From NCBI RefSeq assembly GCF_051106095.1, contig NC_135795.1, positions 4,332,501 through 4,396,500 of the forward strand: a DNA stretch of 64,000 nt, read 5' to 3'. The position numbers and the translations under genes are program-made. Every line of letters begins with the position of its first letter. Position 1 is the first letter of the stretch. The notes under the pieces were generated by a model. It did no database searches and was not told where the DNA came from. It saw nothing but the letters and a program-made list of their open reading frames with translations. Source of the stretch: Pogona vitticeps (taxonomy: Eukaryota > Chordata > Lepidosauria > Squamata > Agamidae). Positions 1-11,960 of the stretch are shown here, piece by piece.

Positions 1-577
1 TTCTTAGGGTATAGATGCAGAATTTCTGCAGTGCCGTCACTTCATTTCTTTATCTCGGATCAGTGGCGCAAATTAGAACCAGTGACAGAAGCATGTGGAG
101 TCTTCCCTGTTGCGCTCAGCAGTAGTCAGAATGTCAGAAGACCCATTTCCGCCTCCCGAGGCAAAAGATCAGAAAGAGGGATTTGCTGCATGGGTCTCCT
201 CATGCTTCAGCTGGTTCTGAACTCTGATCTTTCACATGCAAACTCAAGGCTACACTAATCTCTTTGTATGAAAATATCTTGGGTCTCACCCATGACTGCT
301 TTGCCTGCATGTTTCTCTTTAACGTTGGCGTCCTGGAGGGGTGGTTCCTTGTAACTGTTGTTCCAAGAGGAGGGCCGTTTTATCTTTTGGAGCAGAAAGA
401 AGGGCCTGCTGGTGTCCGATTACATGTTAGCAAGCAGTGCTTTGAGCAAATGTGATAATCTCTTTGGACTTGAAATGTGCATCCCCCCTCCCTGCCCAGG
501 GGCATTGAGCCTTTATCAGTAAAGCCTCCATTTTCAAATGGACAACACACCATACTGCTCCCATGTGGCTTTTGTCT
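1..577. other. Intronic sequence upstream of the first visible GLYR1 exon
   Basis: No exon is recognised here. The short open frames lack splice context and resemble nothing known. Since the next GLYR1 exon begins inside the coding sequence, this stretch is probably GLYR1 intron. Confidence 0.5.
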
Positions 578-745
578 CAGCCGCCATTAACACGCCCCAT
601 CTCACCTGACCTCGGAAGCCGAGTAGGGTTAGCCCTGGTTAGTAGACAGGGAAGAGCAGGACTTTCCAGGTGGGGCTAGGAAAGCACCTTCCTTGAAGCC
701 CAAGGGAACCGTTGCTGCTCATGTTGAGTTGACAATACCGTGTAG
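578..745 (+). repeat. 5S-rRNA-derived SINE
   Basis: The stretch from about 578 to 665 follows vertebrate 5S rRNA: it has recognisable versions of the internal control region, including CTCGGAAGCCGAGTAGGGTT and CCTGGTTAGTA. It departs from 5S after the intermediate element and runs into a tail near 700-745 (GTTGAGTTGACAATACC) like those of L2-type LINE/SINE tails. 5S-headed SINEs are known from squamates. It is too diverged to be a working 5S gene. Confidence 0.7.
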
Positions 746-889
746 CCGTCTCAGGCGGCTCTTGTGTATCCGTTCAGCTTACTCTCTGGAGTGCTTGAGG
801 GACTCTGTCCTAAAGGAAAACCATCCATCCGGCGTCACACGTGCTCCTTTGAGAGTTTTCTCGCGCTAATCACCACCTCTCCTACCTAG

Positions 890-3800
890 GATAGGGTTCC
901 TTGGCCTCGGCCTGATGGGGAGCGGCATCGTGTCCAACTTGCTAAAAATGGGTCACACTGTCACAGTCTGGAACCGGACTGCAGAAAAGGTGAGTTTGTT
1001 CTCTGGAAGGATAAGGCAAGGCTGATCTGTGGGTCGCCCCTGTTTTGGGAGGGTTTTTTTTTTAAAACCAGAACCACAGGGGTCTATGAATGGGAGTCAA
1101 ATGCAGATTGATAGCTTTGGGGGGGGTTGATCTCAATCAGCCTTCTGCCCCTCCCTGACCGTAAATGCGAACCATTGCTTTTTGGGATTATAGCTTCCCG
1201 AATTCTCTCACTAGCATAGTCATGCCAACAGAGGAATTCTGAACATTGTAGGCCCCGCCCCACATATCTCAAAAAGAGAGAAGCTTTCACATCGTTGTCT
1301 CTGGCTTAGACAAACTTTTGATATCCTTCCATGTTGCTGAAGTGAAGCCTGGGCTGTGGTTTTGACGGGATGAGGGACTTTGGGACGAGAAAAGGCAGTG
1401 GCTCAAAGCGTCACTTTCCCAACATTCGCAAGAACTGTCTTGAATCGTGGAGGTCTTAGCTCGGTTGCTTCTTTGGGAGTGCCAGCTTAGATCCTCGAAC
1501 CAGATCACCGTAGCTATGGCAACCTTTGCCTTCTCTCCACTTCATCTTCTTCTTCTTCCAAATACGTTCTATTTTTATGCCTGATGGCAGCCGTTCTCCC
1601 TTCAGATCGCTGGAACAGCTTTCTCCTCATCACTTTAGTGCCAAGGTTTTGTAAAGAAATGGGCAGCCCGTAGATTTCCACGGGTCTAGTGGGAAGGAAG
1701 GTTCGGCGTCTCTCCTTGAAAGAAGCTAGTTGTGGTTTGCTCTGGGAGGAGAGAAGGTTTTAATAAGAGGGCAAGGAAAGGGTAGGAATGGACACTCTGA
1801 ATCTCCTGGCATAGCAGCAGTAGCAGCTGCCACTTTCTTGATAAGGAACACCATGATGGCATTTCCAGAGAGTTGTCCTTATTACATTGCTAAGTTCATG
1901 GAGAATAGCTTTATAGTCTACCTGTGTTTTCCCAGCTTTGTGTTGGCCCTGCTGTTCAGCGAGTCTGTGACAGCAGGCGCTTGGTCCTGGTGTTCTCCTA
2001 TCCATAAGGGGATGACAGGACTAATAACAGTTTCAAGCTCCCATCTACGACTAACCTCTAAAAAAGTAGCGTGTTGTTTTTCCCCACAACATTGGGAGAG
2101 CGGTGATTCTCTCTTCAGAGAGCTGGCTGGATTTTGGAAGCAACTGCTTTCCTTGACTACTTAAAAACCAAAGTCACCTCCTATCAGGGGGCCTGTGGGC
2201 TTGATCCGATGCTGTGGAAGCCTCTGCTCCAAATGGAAGGACACCCATCTGTATAGGAAGTGGAAAGGAAGGTATCTCCATTCCAGCCCAATAGAGCATC
2301 TCTGAATACGAACCCTACAGGCCATGTTGCAGAACTGTCCCTCCAGAATTACCTGATGCTATTTGCCTTTGTTCATGTGTGGACACAACTTTACTGCATC
2401 CCAGGCGGCCGTCTTCTCTCGAGTTGTTGATCTTTGGGTACTGAGGGCTCCGGGTTAGAGCTATGTTCTGACTGTCCCTTTCTTACATGGGGGTCTGTGA
2501 CTTTTGCAGTGTGATTTGTTCATCCAGGAGGGGGCACGGCTGGGAAGAACCCCCGCTGAAGTGGTCTCAACCTGCGACATCACTTTCGCCTGTGTCTCTG
2601 ATCCAAAGGCTGCCAAGGATGTAAGGATTAACTCTTTTTCTTGCCTCCCCACCCCCACCCCATGCAACTTGGCTTGCTCTGTTCCAGACGGTTTTGCTCC
2701 AGCAAAACGGATTGCGGATGAAGGGTTTCCTCCAAGGGCCCCCGGTGGCCCTCTTTGAAGTCGTATGCGGTGAAAAGGCAGAAATTCTATTCCACACTTA
2801 AAGAGTAATGGATGTTTCCTTACAAGGCTGTCCTGAAAATATTGCTAGACCATTGGGTCCCCAACTTGGGGTCTCCAGGTGTTCTTCAACTACAACTCCC
2901 AGAAGTCTTTTCACCAATAACTGTACTGGCTAGGATTTCTGGGAGTTGTAGTCTGAGAACATCTGGGGGGGACTCCAGGTTGAGAACTACTGTTAAAGAG
3001 TATTTGTAAGGTTTGGGGGCACACTTATTAATTTGTTTTGCTCATATTATATAATGCTGATATTATTTGTCTAATAGACACTTTAAAGTTACAGATACGA
3101 ATCAGTTACTTTTCTTTTCACATTCCCTTTTTCTAATTTTGTATTTGCTTACAGTTTTTTTCTAGTAAAAAAAATTAACAAAAACAAAGCGGAGGAAGAT
3201 AAAGTAGGACTGCCCTGTCCATGGGATCATTACTAGTGGTTTCGCTTATCTGCTGCCTGAAAAGATTACATTAAAAAGACCCAAAATATGTGTTTGCAAG
3301 GTGTATTACTAGAATGGGCCCCTTAGAGGGAACCAGAGACTATGCAAATCTCTTCCGGATACCTTGGCGCTCCTGTAACATAAACATGCTATAAGCAGCA
3401 AGGGGATGCTAGCCCCCCCCCCCCCCCCGTTTCCTTTGGATGAGAGGCAAGGGAAGGAAAATCTTTAGAACCGTGGTTTACAAAATATTTCAGGACTTTA
3501 TGCCACGATAGAAGCTAGTGAAGAGAAACTTTCAGGTATGGTAGTGGAGTCCTCTTCTCTTCTGTGCTTCTTGGAACAGCAAAGGGCAAATGCAATCGTG
3601 AATGAGGGACACCCACCCATCCTTTGAGCAATTAATTCTCTTTCAGAGAATGTTTCAGAGTGTTACAGCCATCTGATTAATCCCCTTTTCAGCACTTGAT
3701 TGTGAAACGCCTGGTATAGCCCTCTTAGAGAGAGGGTTAGATGGAGCTAGAGAGTGCAGTATAGATCCTTAGGAGAGGGGAGTTTCAAGGAACCCTCAGG

Positions 3801-6004
3801 GCATCTTGTCCAGGTCTCTGCCGGTGCTGAAATCCACAGCATAGAATCATCCTATTCTCTCTCACCTAGTAATCCAGAGCCATGAAATGTGCTTTCAGTC
3901 ACAGCCTTCAGAGGAAGAATGGGAGGAGGTAACGGACAGTCAGATCAGGGCCAGGGCCGAAGAAGCAGCCCGTGTTTGAATCCCCTTGTCTGAAAACAGA
4001 ACATCTAGTTGTCGCCTCTTTGTCACGACAAGAATTCTGTAGCTCATACAGCTGCCATTGTCTGGTAGCTTGTGATGTTTGGGAATATCTCAAGAGAGTT
4101 GGCGGGTAGTGGCCTGGATACAGCCACATGTTTTTGTTTTTTAAGTTTTTCCTATCCTGCCTAGCTCATGGCCAGACTCACCACTCAGGAAAAGCACAAT
4201 CCATTATACTAGGTGACTGATTCATGGGAAAATGAGTGAGTGGTTGAGTTTCATGCCGTTTGGCTGTGGCGTTGATGTGAACCTGATTAGCACAGAAGGT
4301 GGTAAGACTCCCTCCCCAGAGGACCTTTGAGGACCTTGTCCCTGCAGGGCAGGCGGTTTGTCGTCTTAGCCTAATGCTGTCTGTCTTGACCAGGAGCAGG
4401 TCTCTGGTAAGAAGCCTTTCCCATAAGTTGTTATAGGATTCCTCGCAGACAATTAACCTGATCTTTTGGCATAACTGTTTACTTACTAGTCAGAGTGCTA
4501 ATCGTGTTGATGCAGAGAGCAAATACGGCTTATGATCTCCCTGGGGAACAGCAAAGGCTATGGGAGCTAATCATGGGAGGTGTTCATTTTGTCACTTTGC
4601 AGAGAGCGCAGTAGCCCCTCTAGCTTTCTTGACTGAGGATTCAAAGGGAACTGCAAGAGCCTGGCCTTGATCCCTGGATAGCCTTCTGTGGTTTCCCCAG
4701 TTGGAGTAGCCTTTGCACCCTGTAGGGAATTTCAAGCCCTCACCTTTCTGGATTACATGAGACACTCTTAAAGCTATCCAGTAATTTAGGGATGGCCAAA
4801 GCAACAGGTTTTATGCACGTCTTCTGTCTTTTGCGGCCCTTGCCACGGCCTCTGTGCTTGTATTTCAGCAGCTTGCCAGTAGCAGCAAAGCTGTTAACTT
4901 GCAGGGAGCCTTTGTTTCATTAGACTTCCAGGCAGGACCCCCCCACCCCCACCCTGTGTGATCTGACTGAAGCACAAAGCCAAGTGGTGGCATCCCCCCC
5001 CCCCGCAGGGAAAAGCACAGACCCTGGTGGATTTGTGGGAGAACCAAGTCTCCCATGAGTCACCTATGGACATTGCCCATCTCTGCGTTTGATCAAGGAG
5101 CTGCATTTGTATGAAGCAATTAATTTAGAAGCCACCTCAATATGGGGTGTTTCAGAGAGGTTGACCAGAGGAGGTTAGTCGCATCCCCTTTGGCCGTGGG
5201 AGAATCGGGGTTGCTTTGCAGACACCCTATTGCTTTCCCGCTCTTCTGTTCCCACAGCTGGTGCTCGGTCCTAGTGGAGTGCTCCAGGGTATACGCCCAG
5301 GAAAATGCTACGTGGACATGTCCACTGTTGATGCAGACACTGTCACAGAATTGGCCCAGGTAACCTCAGCAGACCCGGTCTGTGTTTTCCTTCCCCATTT
5401 TATCCGGGTCGCTTCTTTTTCATTTTTTTTTTCCTCTTCAATTTCTGAATCTTATTTAACAAAGGCAATGAAATGAATACCTTTCCCCCTTCAAGGTGAC
5501 TGCACAGTGTTGCATTCTTAGCTGACAGAAGCGCGATGTACACATGATTGAGACCTCTTCCCTCTTGCTTCTTTCAGGTGATCGTGTCTAGAGGTGGCCG
5601 CTTCCTGGAAGCACCCGTCTCAGGGAACCAACAGCTCTCTAACGATGGGATGCTGGTGATCTTAGCTGCTGGAGACAGGGGCTTGTATGAGGACTGCAGC
5701 AGCTGCTTCCAAGCGATGGGAAAGACCTCTTTCTTCCTGGGTAACAGGAGCTTATTCAGTACTCGGCAGAGTCATGATGAATGTCGCTGCCAGCAAAAAT
5801 AGTTACGCCTAAGCCCACATTTATAGGAATGGATAGCAATTGCCTGCTCACGAGAAGGGGCTCTCTACATAACTTAGGCAAGAGAACAGAAAATTGTGTA
5901 TGCACTTGGCCTCTTTTGGTTTTAATGCTTCCCAGTTTAGAGGTATAGCCTCAGCCTTGATTCTTTATTTGAAACCCATGTGGGAAATGAAGGGAGTAGA
6001 TGGC

Positions 6005-6074
<70 letters not shown>

Positions 6075-7990
6075 GCTGAACTCTATCCTATCCTGCCCAT
6101 CCAGTGGCAAGCCATTGTTCTCGGTGGCTACAAAATAAATAAAAACAGGTATACCAAAATGAAATGAAAAACAATAAACATAAAGAAAAATAAAACCCAG
6201 CCAGAACCCTACTATCTAGCAGACATCATGCGGCTTGCTGCTTTGTGGAGCACATGCAGTCTTGACTACAAACTAAGCAAAACGGCTTGTCACAAGGGCT
6301 TAGTAACCGGTGGTCTTGGGTGTAGGTCTGTATTTCCCCTTTTTACATCTGATTGTCTTGTGCGTGTCTCTCTCTTTCTCTAACACACCCGCAGGTGAGG
6401 TGGGCAATGCTGCCAAAATGATGCTGATTGTGAACATGGTCCAAGGAAGCTTCATGGCCACCATCGCAGAAGGACTGACTCTGGCTCAAGTGACGGGCCA
6501 GTCCCAGCAGACCCTTCTGGACATCCTCAATCAGGGACAGCTTGCCAGCATCTTCCTGGACCAGAAGTGCCAAAGTAAAGTTCTCTTGCCTTTTTTTCTT
6601 CGCTGATGCAGAGACCGAGTCAGTCTCTGAGTCAGTGTGGTGGGGAGGAAACTGCAGAGTAGTTTAGAGTGGTTTTAAGGGCTTTGCTGCCAGACCTCAG
6701 CAACTTGCCTTTTCCTCGGCAGAGTCAGGTGAATTTGCTGCGGCACCGGCAGGCGGGCGCACACTCTCGGGCACATGTGTGAAGGGGTGGGGGAGCGCTT
6801 ACACTGGTGCTAGCACACACAAAGTAGCTGTGGGGAGGGGAATGCATGCAGGGGGGTGGCGGCTGGAGGTCTGTCCGTACTGCCCGGTCTGTCTCAGGTC
6901 GCAGACCCAGGGGTTGACAACCTCAGGTCTAGAGAGTCAGGGTCACTTCAGACATGCACTCTTGTGCTGGACGAGCCATTGGTTTCCCTCAAGATAATAT
7001 AAAAGTGGCTTTGAAGGTTTGCATGTGGAGTCAGTAGTGGTTTAAATCTGTAAGGGAAGAGAAGGTCCAAACATAGCTGAAGTTTATTTTTTCCTCTCTC
7101 TTCTCCCCCCCCTCCCCAAGACATCCTGCAAGGAAACTTTAAACCAGACTTCTACCTGAAATATATCCAGAAGGATCTCAGATTAGCCATTGCACTAGGC
7201 GATTCTGTTAACCACCCAACTCCGATGGCAGCTGCAGCCAATGAGGCAAGTCCTGCGTGGGCTTATTTCTGCTTATGGGGTAGCTGGGAGTTCCACAAGG
7301 GTCCGATGAGCAGGGATTAATTAGAACGTGGCGTGAGTCTTATGACATGATATGGAAAGCAACTGACTTTTGGATAAGCTTCAAAGCAAGTGGCAAAATC
7401 CGAGTTAGTTTAGTTCTCCGGACCAAAAGCAACATAGGGTTGCTGGGACTGGGTGGGGACTTAGATAGGAACAGGCTGTAGTCAAAAGCTGTTGCAAGTC
7501 ATAACCTGCACCCCATGGCATTGTTAACTGGTGGAATTCACTGCTACTAGATGTAGCAATCACTGGCAACCTGAATAGCTTTAAAAGAGGGGACTGGATA
7601 AAGACACGGAGGCTCAGGCTGTCGAAGGAGGTCTCTGCTCTTGGAAGGTCGGAATGGCCACGTGCTTCTTCCAGTATCAGAGGTAGGAAGCCTCTATGGA
7701 TCAGTTGCTAGGGAATACAAGACAGAGGGTGCAGTTCCCCCCCCCCCCATCTTCTGCAAGCTCACACACACACACGGGCAACTGGTGGCCATGGTGAGGA
7801 CTTGCTATTGGCCTGGACAGGGCTTTTGTGGAAGGAAAGGTTTATAGACATTGTTGTGAGTGTTCCTGTCCAGCAGCCGGTGAGTGACCTTTTTCTCGCT
7901 GTGTCTCTCCCTCAGGTCTACAAACGAGCGAAAGCGTTGGACCAATCTGACAATGACATGTCTGCTGTGTACAGGGCCTACATCCACTAG
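890..7990 (+). CDS. GLYR1: GLYR1 (NPAC/NP60), C-terminal seven coding exons
   Basis: Glyoxylate reductase 1 homolog is a nuclear nucleosome-binding cofactor of the KDM1B demethylase and of Pol II elongation. Coding exons: 890-989, 2510-2620, 5258-5359, 5578-5740, 6395-6574, 7121-7245 and 7916-7990 (TAG). All phases fit and give 284 residues, nearly identical to human. The PWWP and AT-hook exons lie before the window. The first exon carries the Rossmann turn [10 protein letters not shown]; later exons give [27 protein letters not shown] and [20 protein letters not shown], ending AVYRAYIH. In human this domain is described as enzymatically inert, serving as a tetramer scaffold (family knowledge). 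All introns are GT-AG except the last, whose donor is GCAAGT. The gene is co-oriented with ROGDI as in human 16p13.3. Confidence 0.97.
990..2509 (+). other. GLYR1 intron with no recognised element
   Basis: Donor GTGAGT at 990 and acceptor TTTTGCAG before 2510. I see no repeat or conserved block that I can name; the open frames near 1730-2164 have no splice or homology support. Confidence 0.5.
2851..2992. repeat. Inverted-repeat MITE with ZNF143-like motif on both arms, copy 1
   Basis: The arms are ACTACAACTCCCAGAAG at 2889-2905 and its reverse complement in TTCTGGGAGTTGTAGT at 2937-2952, within longer imperfect terminal repeats (CCAGGTGTTCTT against AGAACATCTGG). ACTACAAYTCCCAGAA matches the first part of the known ZNF143/THAP11 long site. 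It lies in a GLYR1 intron. Related copies are at 24833-24959 and 57516-57649. Confidence 0.65.
3204..3345. repeat. Tigger-like MITE with CTCF-like core, copy 1 (truncated)
   Basis: It begins GTAGGACTGCCCTGTCCATG, like the family end CAGTAGGACCCCCTTATCCG. The core at 3317-3340 has CCTTAGAGGGAACCAGAGAC, a diverged form of the family core CCACTAGAGGGAGCCAGAG. The right end is not clear. It lies in a GLYR1 intron. Confidence 0.55.
3413..3428. repeat. Run of 16 cytosines
   Basis: An uninterrupted C16 tract, the longest of many C or G runs in the window. Confidence 0.9.
3430..5257 (+). other. GLYR1 intron with no recognised element
   Basis: Apart from short C runs near 4930-5005 I see nothing I can name. 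The acceptor is CCCACAG before 5258. Confidence 0.5.
6001..6200 (-). repeat. Tetranucleotide tract and LINE/SINE 3' tail in a GLYR1 intron
   Basis: A TTTA tract turns into a CTTA tract (6003-6073). It is followed by CTATCCTATCCTGCCCATCC and an A-rich stretch with AATAAATAAAAACAGG. The same arrangement occurs at 11755-11960, so this is probably the reverse-strand 3' end of a retroposon. Confidence 0.5.
7246..7915 (+). other. GLYR1 last intron, GC-AG type
   Basis: The donor reads GAG|GCAAGT at 7243-7251 and the acceptor CCCTCAG|GTC at 7909-7918. No GT donor nearby keeps the frame into the last exon. The intron holds a C run and a CA tract near 7740-7775 and nothing else I can name. Confidence 0.85.
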
Positions 7991-10875
7991 GCTGACCCCC
8001 CCCCTTCTTGTTAATCCTATGATTATTAATGATGATGATGAATACTGGGTTTTAACTCTGGACCAGTCCATCTCTGTCTGTCTGTCTTTCTCTTCCACCT
8101 TGCACCCCTTTCTCTTGGTTTCGTTTTGTTTTTTAATACAAAAACTCTTTTGAGATCTGCTACACGGGCAGTTGCTGCAGCCACGAGGGTGGTTGCTAAA
8201 GCAAGCCTTCTTGTTCTGGCAGCAGCAAGAGTAGAGAGGAGGAGGAGGGATGGATCACTGGCCTACTGACAACGGATCTGGACCATCCACCGAGAGTCCC
8301 AGAATGGAATTGGCGGCAGGCGACTCTTGCCAAAAATATCCACTGCTTGGCGTTCTAGTTCTCATTTGTATGAGTGTCCCGAAGTTTATCATTATTATTA
8401 TTATTATTATTGTTATCGTTATGATTGTTTCTAACTGCTGTTTCACTTATTTGCTGTGGGTAATGTATATGTTGGCCTCCCTTGTGCGTGAAGGACAGTT
8501 GAAAGATGGACAATGTCCCGCTTAACCTGTGAACCTTGATTGGGATAAGAACCTGGCCTTTTTAAAAAAAAAATGGAGGAAAGCTAAAAATTATTGTGGA
8601 TGATTGGAATATCCCCTCCCCCCCCAAGGACTCAGTGGAATTATTTCTTTTAAAAAACCAAACAAACGGGCTGTCTCTGTCTACGCCTTCTATGGAGATA
8701 GCTTTTTAGGGAACCCCAGCACAGGCGTGATGATGGATTCAGAGAGTCTGCATTCCCAGAAAAGCTAACCCATACTGGGCATTGCTGTAAGACCATTTGA
8801 GATATTTGAAGAGAGAACTCTTCATGTGTCCCTTGATTTTTAACTCAGGCAGTGTGCCCATTCACACCTGCTGTCTCATGGCTGTTACAGTTTGCTAAGG
8901 TTATTTGGGTTGTTTTGGGGCCGGCGGATAGCGGTAGGGCAAGACAAGCGTGGGCCTCTTGTGATTCCCGAAAATCTTGATTTCAGGTTCTCCTTTCCGT
9001 AAGGGTGGAGGACAGAGAAGGGGGCGTGTTTCACAGTAAACGCCTGACCGCTGATTTGCAAACTCTACTTTTGTGAGCAGTCAAATGTCAGCGCCACCAG
9101 ACTATGAACTTAATATGTTGTAATCAGTTGATGGAGTGACAAACTCTCCCCCAAGAGCAGAGTGTCCAGGTTCCCCAGACTTTGGAAATACCTTGCCAGT
9201 TGAGTGGGAAATACTTTTTGGTGCCCCCACAGCCGGCCAGTCTTATGGCATCCCCCCCCCCAAATGTAGATAATCCCCATGAATCAACTGCCTGTCCGTG
9301 AGTGGGTGTGTGTGGGTGTGTCGTTTTTGAGTTCAAAAAGACAACATGACTTTCCTAACCAGACCATATGTGTCTCCTGTACCATTTTTAATTCTCTCTG
9401 GCAGCCCTTTTGACTTTCAAAATGGAATGTAAGGGTTGAGGGAAGGCGGCGCCACACGGACAGAAAGAACTGCGCCCTTTACGAGATGACAAGGCAATTT
9501 TTTTGAGTCTCCTATATTTTCTTTTTAAAAATCCCAATCAGTATTAGCTGTTGAAAAGAGTTCCGTGCTCATTCGAGAAAGCCTATGTGGGGTGGATGGG
9601 TGGCACCCCTTTGCTACACCCCTGTCATTTACAGGTGTAGCTGCCTCTCCAAATGTCGGAGTCCCAGTATATGTGGACTCTCCCTGTCAACTTCAGTTTT
9701 ATAATAATCATATCACGTGGATGAGGCCTGCTGCTTCTGCCGGGCTCCGGGCTACGCTCCCAACGGATGACCTTGTTTCTAAAAACTAACGCATGGTTGC
9801 GAATATATGGATCTGTGCCCCCAGATGGGTTTTGATGCAATCGCTGGTGTTTCTGGAAGGGCGCTCTTCTTTAGAAACCCCAAGGGGTTTTGCTAAAGAT
9901 CTTGAGAACCTATGCAGCCGATTAGAGAAAGATAAAGGGTTTCCTGACCTGTGTGAACTGTCCATAGAAGTTGTAAAATGTTTGGAAAGAAACAGTAGAA
10001 CCCAGATCATTTTGTTTTTTTTTCTGCCTTCAACTCAAAACAGAACAAAACCACACACAAAACAGCCAGTCTGAAGGGGGAGAGTAAGAGAGACCTGGAA
10101 CGTCTTCCACGCATAGCCTCTCCGGTGGGTTTTTTTTCGACAAGGTGTACGAAGATCTGCAAAATATTGCAGTCCTTCCTATAGGACTTTCCAGGGACTG
10201 GGACACCAAGGAAGACTTTGCGCTAAGATGAGGCAGTTCCTGAACTGCCTTGGATGCCATTTAAGGAGGAGTGTGTGGTGCCTTAAGAATTTTCTTAGGG
10301 CAAGAGCTTTCATGAATCAGAGGTGCACTTTTCTTAAAGAGTACCCAAGACTTAACTGTTCCACGCTGTGCAGTCCCTCAGATTCAGGAGCCTGTTGTCA
10401 TTCAAAATCCTTATATGGTTCTTTTCAAATTCCAGTCGTTGGTGGTCGGGAAGGGGGAAGGATAGGGTTACAAGAGATGATGATGAAACTGGCTTAGTCA
10501 TTGTTGTCTTAATATTGTTGACAATACTGTAAAGTTCCTTTTTAATGGGGATTTCTGTTTCAGCCATTGCTCTCTTTTTTTTTTTGGTTCCTTCTTTTTA
10601 AAGAGAAAATGTGACACTTGTGGAAAGCTTGTAAGAAAATAAGCAGTTTCCTTTTAATTCCCTCCCATTTGATGACTGATCTGTAGGTAATTAAGGTTGT
10701 GAATTTTTTTTTTAATTTTTATTTTTGCCTTGTTTTTAATTAACGTTTGTTATTCAGAATAGGATGTGTGGTGATGATTAAACGGAAAAAAAAAACAGAA
10801 GAAATGAATTTTTTTTCCTTGTGCAATTAACAAAACTACTGGCAAAAGGAAATAAAACCTTTCTTGGTAACACGA
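7991..10875 (+). other. GLYR1: GLYR1 3' untranslated region
   Basis: Runs from the stop codon to the first good poly(A) signal 2.9 kb downstream. It contains a GATGAT stretch near 8030 and an ATT tract near 8388-8410, and is T-rich towards the end. No coding frame in it is credible. Confidence 0.65.
10851..10856 (+). terminator. Poly(A) signal of GLYR1
   Basis: AATAAA in a T- and A-rich 3' region, 2.86 kb after the GLYR1 stop. No earlier canonical AATAAA was noticed in the 3' region. Confidence 0.6.
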
Positions 10876-11189
10876 TGTTACTCGTCCCTTTCTAAAATAT
10901 CCCACGGCCATTTGTTTGGGCATTAAATGGGCAGTCCTTGTACATCCTTCCTCCTGTTCTCAGTATGATCCATACAGCGGTAGAAAGAGAAATCATACAG
11001 AGACCATCCCTGCTGAAACGGGAACCCCCTTTTTTAAAGGTGATGTTATCTTGGTCAACAGCTTGGAGGGGATGGGGGAGATATTTTAAGTAGCAGGGAA
11101 GTTAAGGTAAGTGACAGCATCAGGTATCATGCAAAATATATCTACTAATTAAAAAGAGAGAATACCCAGTGGGAAAAGCTGCTACAGTA

Positions 11190-11424
11190 CCTGTTTACCC
11201 GAAAATAAGCCCTAGTAGGATTTTTAAGGATGCTCACAATATGAGCCCTGCCCCAAAAATAAGTCCCAGTGAAGTGAAACCCCGCTCTCCCCCCTTGTGC
11301 AGCAGCCAGATGATGATGACTGGACTGTAAAATAGAACATCCCCTGAAAATAAGCCCTAATGTATTTTTTTGGGGGGGAGCAAAAATTAATATAAGACCC
11401 TGACTTATTTTAGGGGGAACATGG
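11190..11424. repeat. MITE with 'AAAATAAG' terminal repeats
   Basis: The ends are CCTGTTTACCCGAAAATAAG and the reverse complement of CCATGTTCCCCCTAAAATAA. A TA lies on both sides (11188-11189 and 11425-11426). AAAATAAGCCC-type repeats recur inside. 235 bp, non-coding. Confidence 0.7.
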
Positions 11425-11754
11425 TAGAATAGGGTTTGCAAAGGACAACGAACTCCCCTCCGATGCTGACCTAGTAGACGTGGATGGATGGGTGGGTTGA
11501 TGCAGTTGGTATCACAACATCTGGAGGCGCTTCATCAGCTTCCCCCTTCTCTGTTATCGACTCTTACTGAATAATTTGGCTGTGAAAACACGCGGATGGT
11601 GGTGGAGTCATGGTAGACTTTTCATGTTTCTTTGGAGAAAGATGAGGCAAGTGCTTATAAAAAGAAAACACAGACTCCGGGGGGGGGGGGCATTTAATCT
11701 CGCACCCAGCAAGGAAGGAATTGCTGGAAAACTCCGCGGTTGAGGTTAGGGGTT

Positions 11755-11960
11755 TGTTTGTTTGTTTATTCAGTTTCTATCCTGCCCATTTAGACGTCTA
11801 CAATAAAATAGCAGGAAAACAATCTAAACAACAACAATATCGTTCAGGATGGGAAGATTAAAACTCAAATGAAGAAAAAAAAAGACAGGAAAATAAAAAC
11901 AGGGCAGTAAAGATCAGGTAGTTCCAAAGTATCCTTTGGAAACTTAAAGAGACGTGCATT
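11755..11960 (-). repeat. Retroposon 3' tail, reverse strand
   Basis: TTTGTTTGTTTATTCAGTTT is followed by CTATCCTGCCCATTTAGACG and an A-rich stretch with AATAAAAACAGGGCAG. It matches the layout at 6001-6200. Confidence 0.5.

Noticed and set aside
578-690. Functional 5S rRNA gene
   Set aside because: Too diverged and truncated, with a SINE-type tail and no terminator T run in place.
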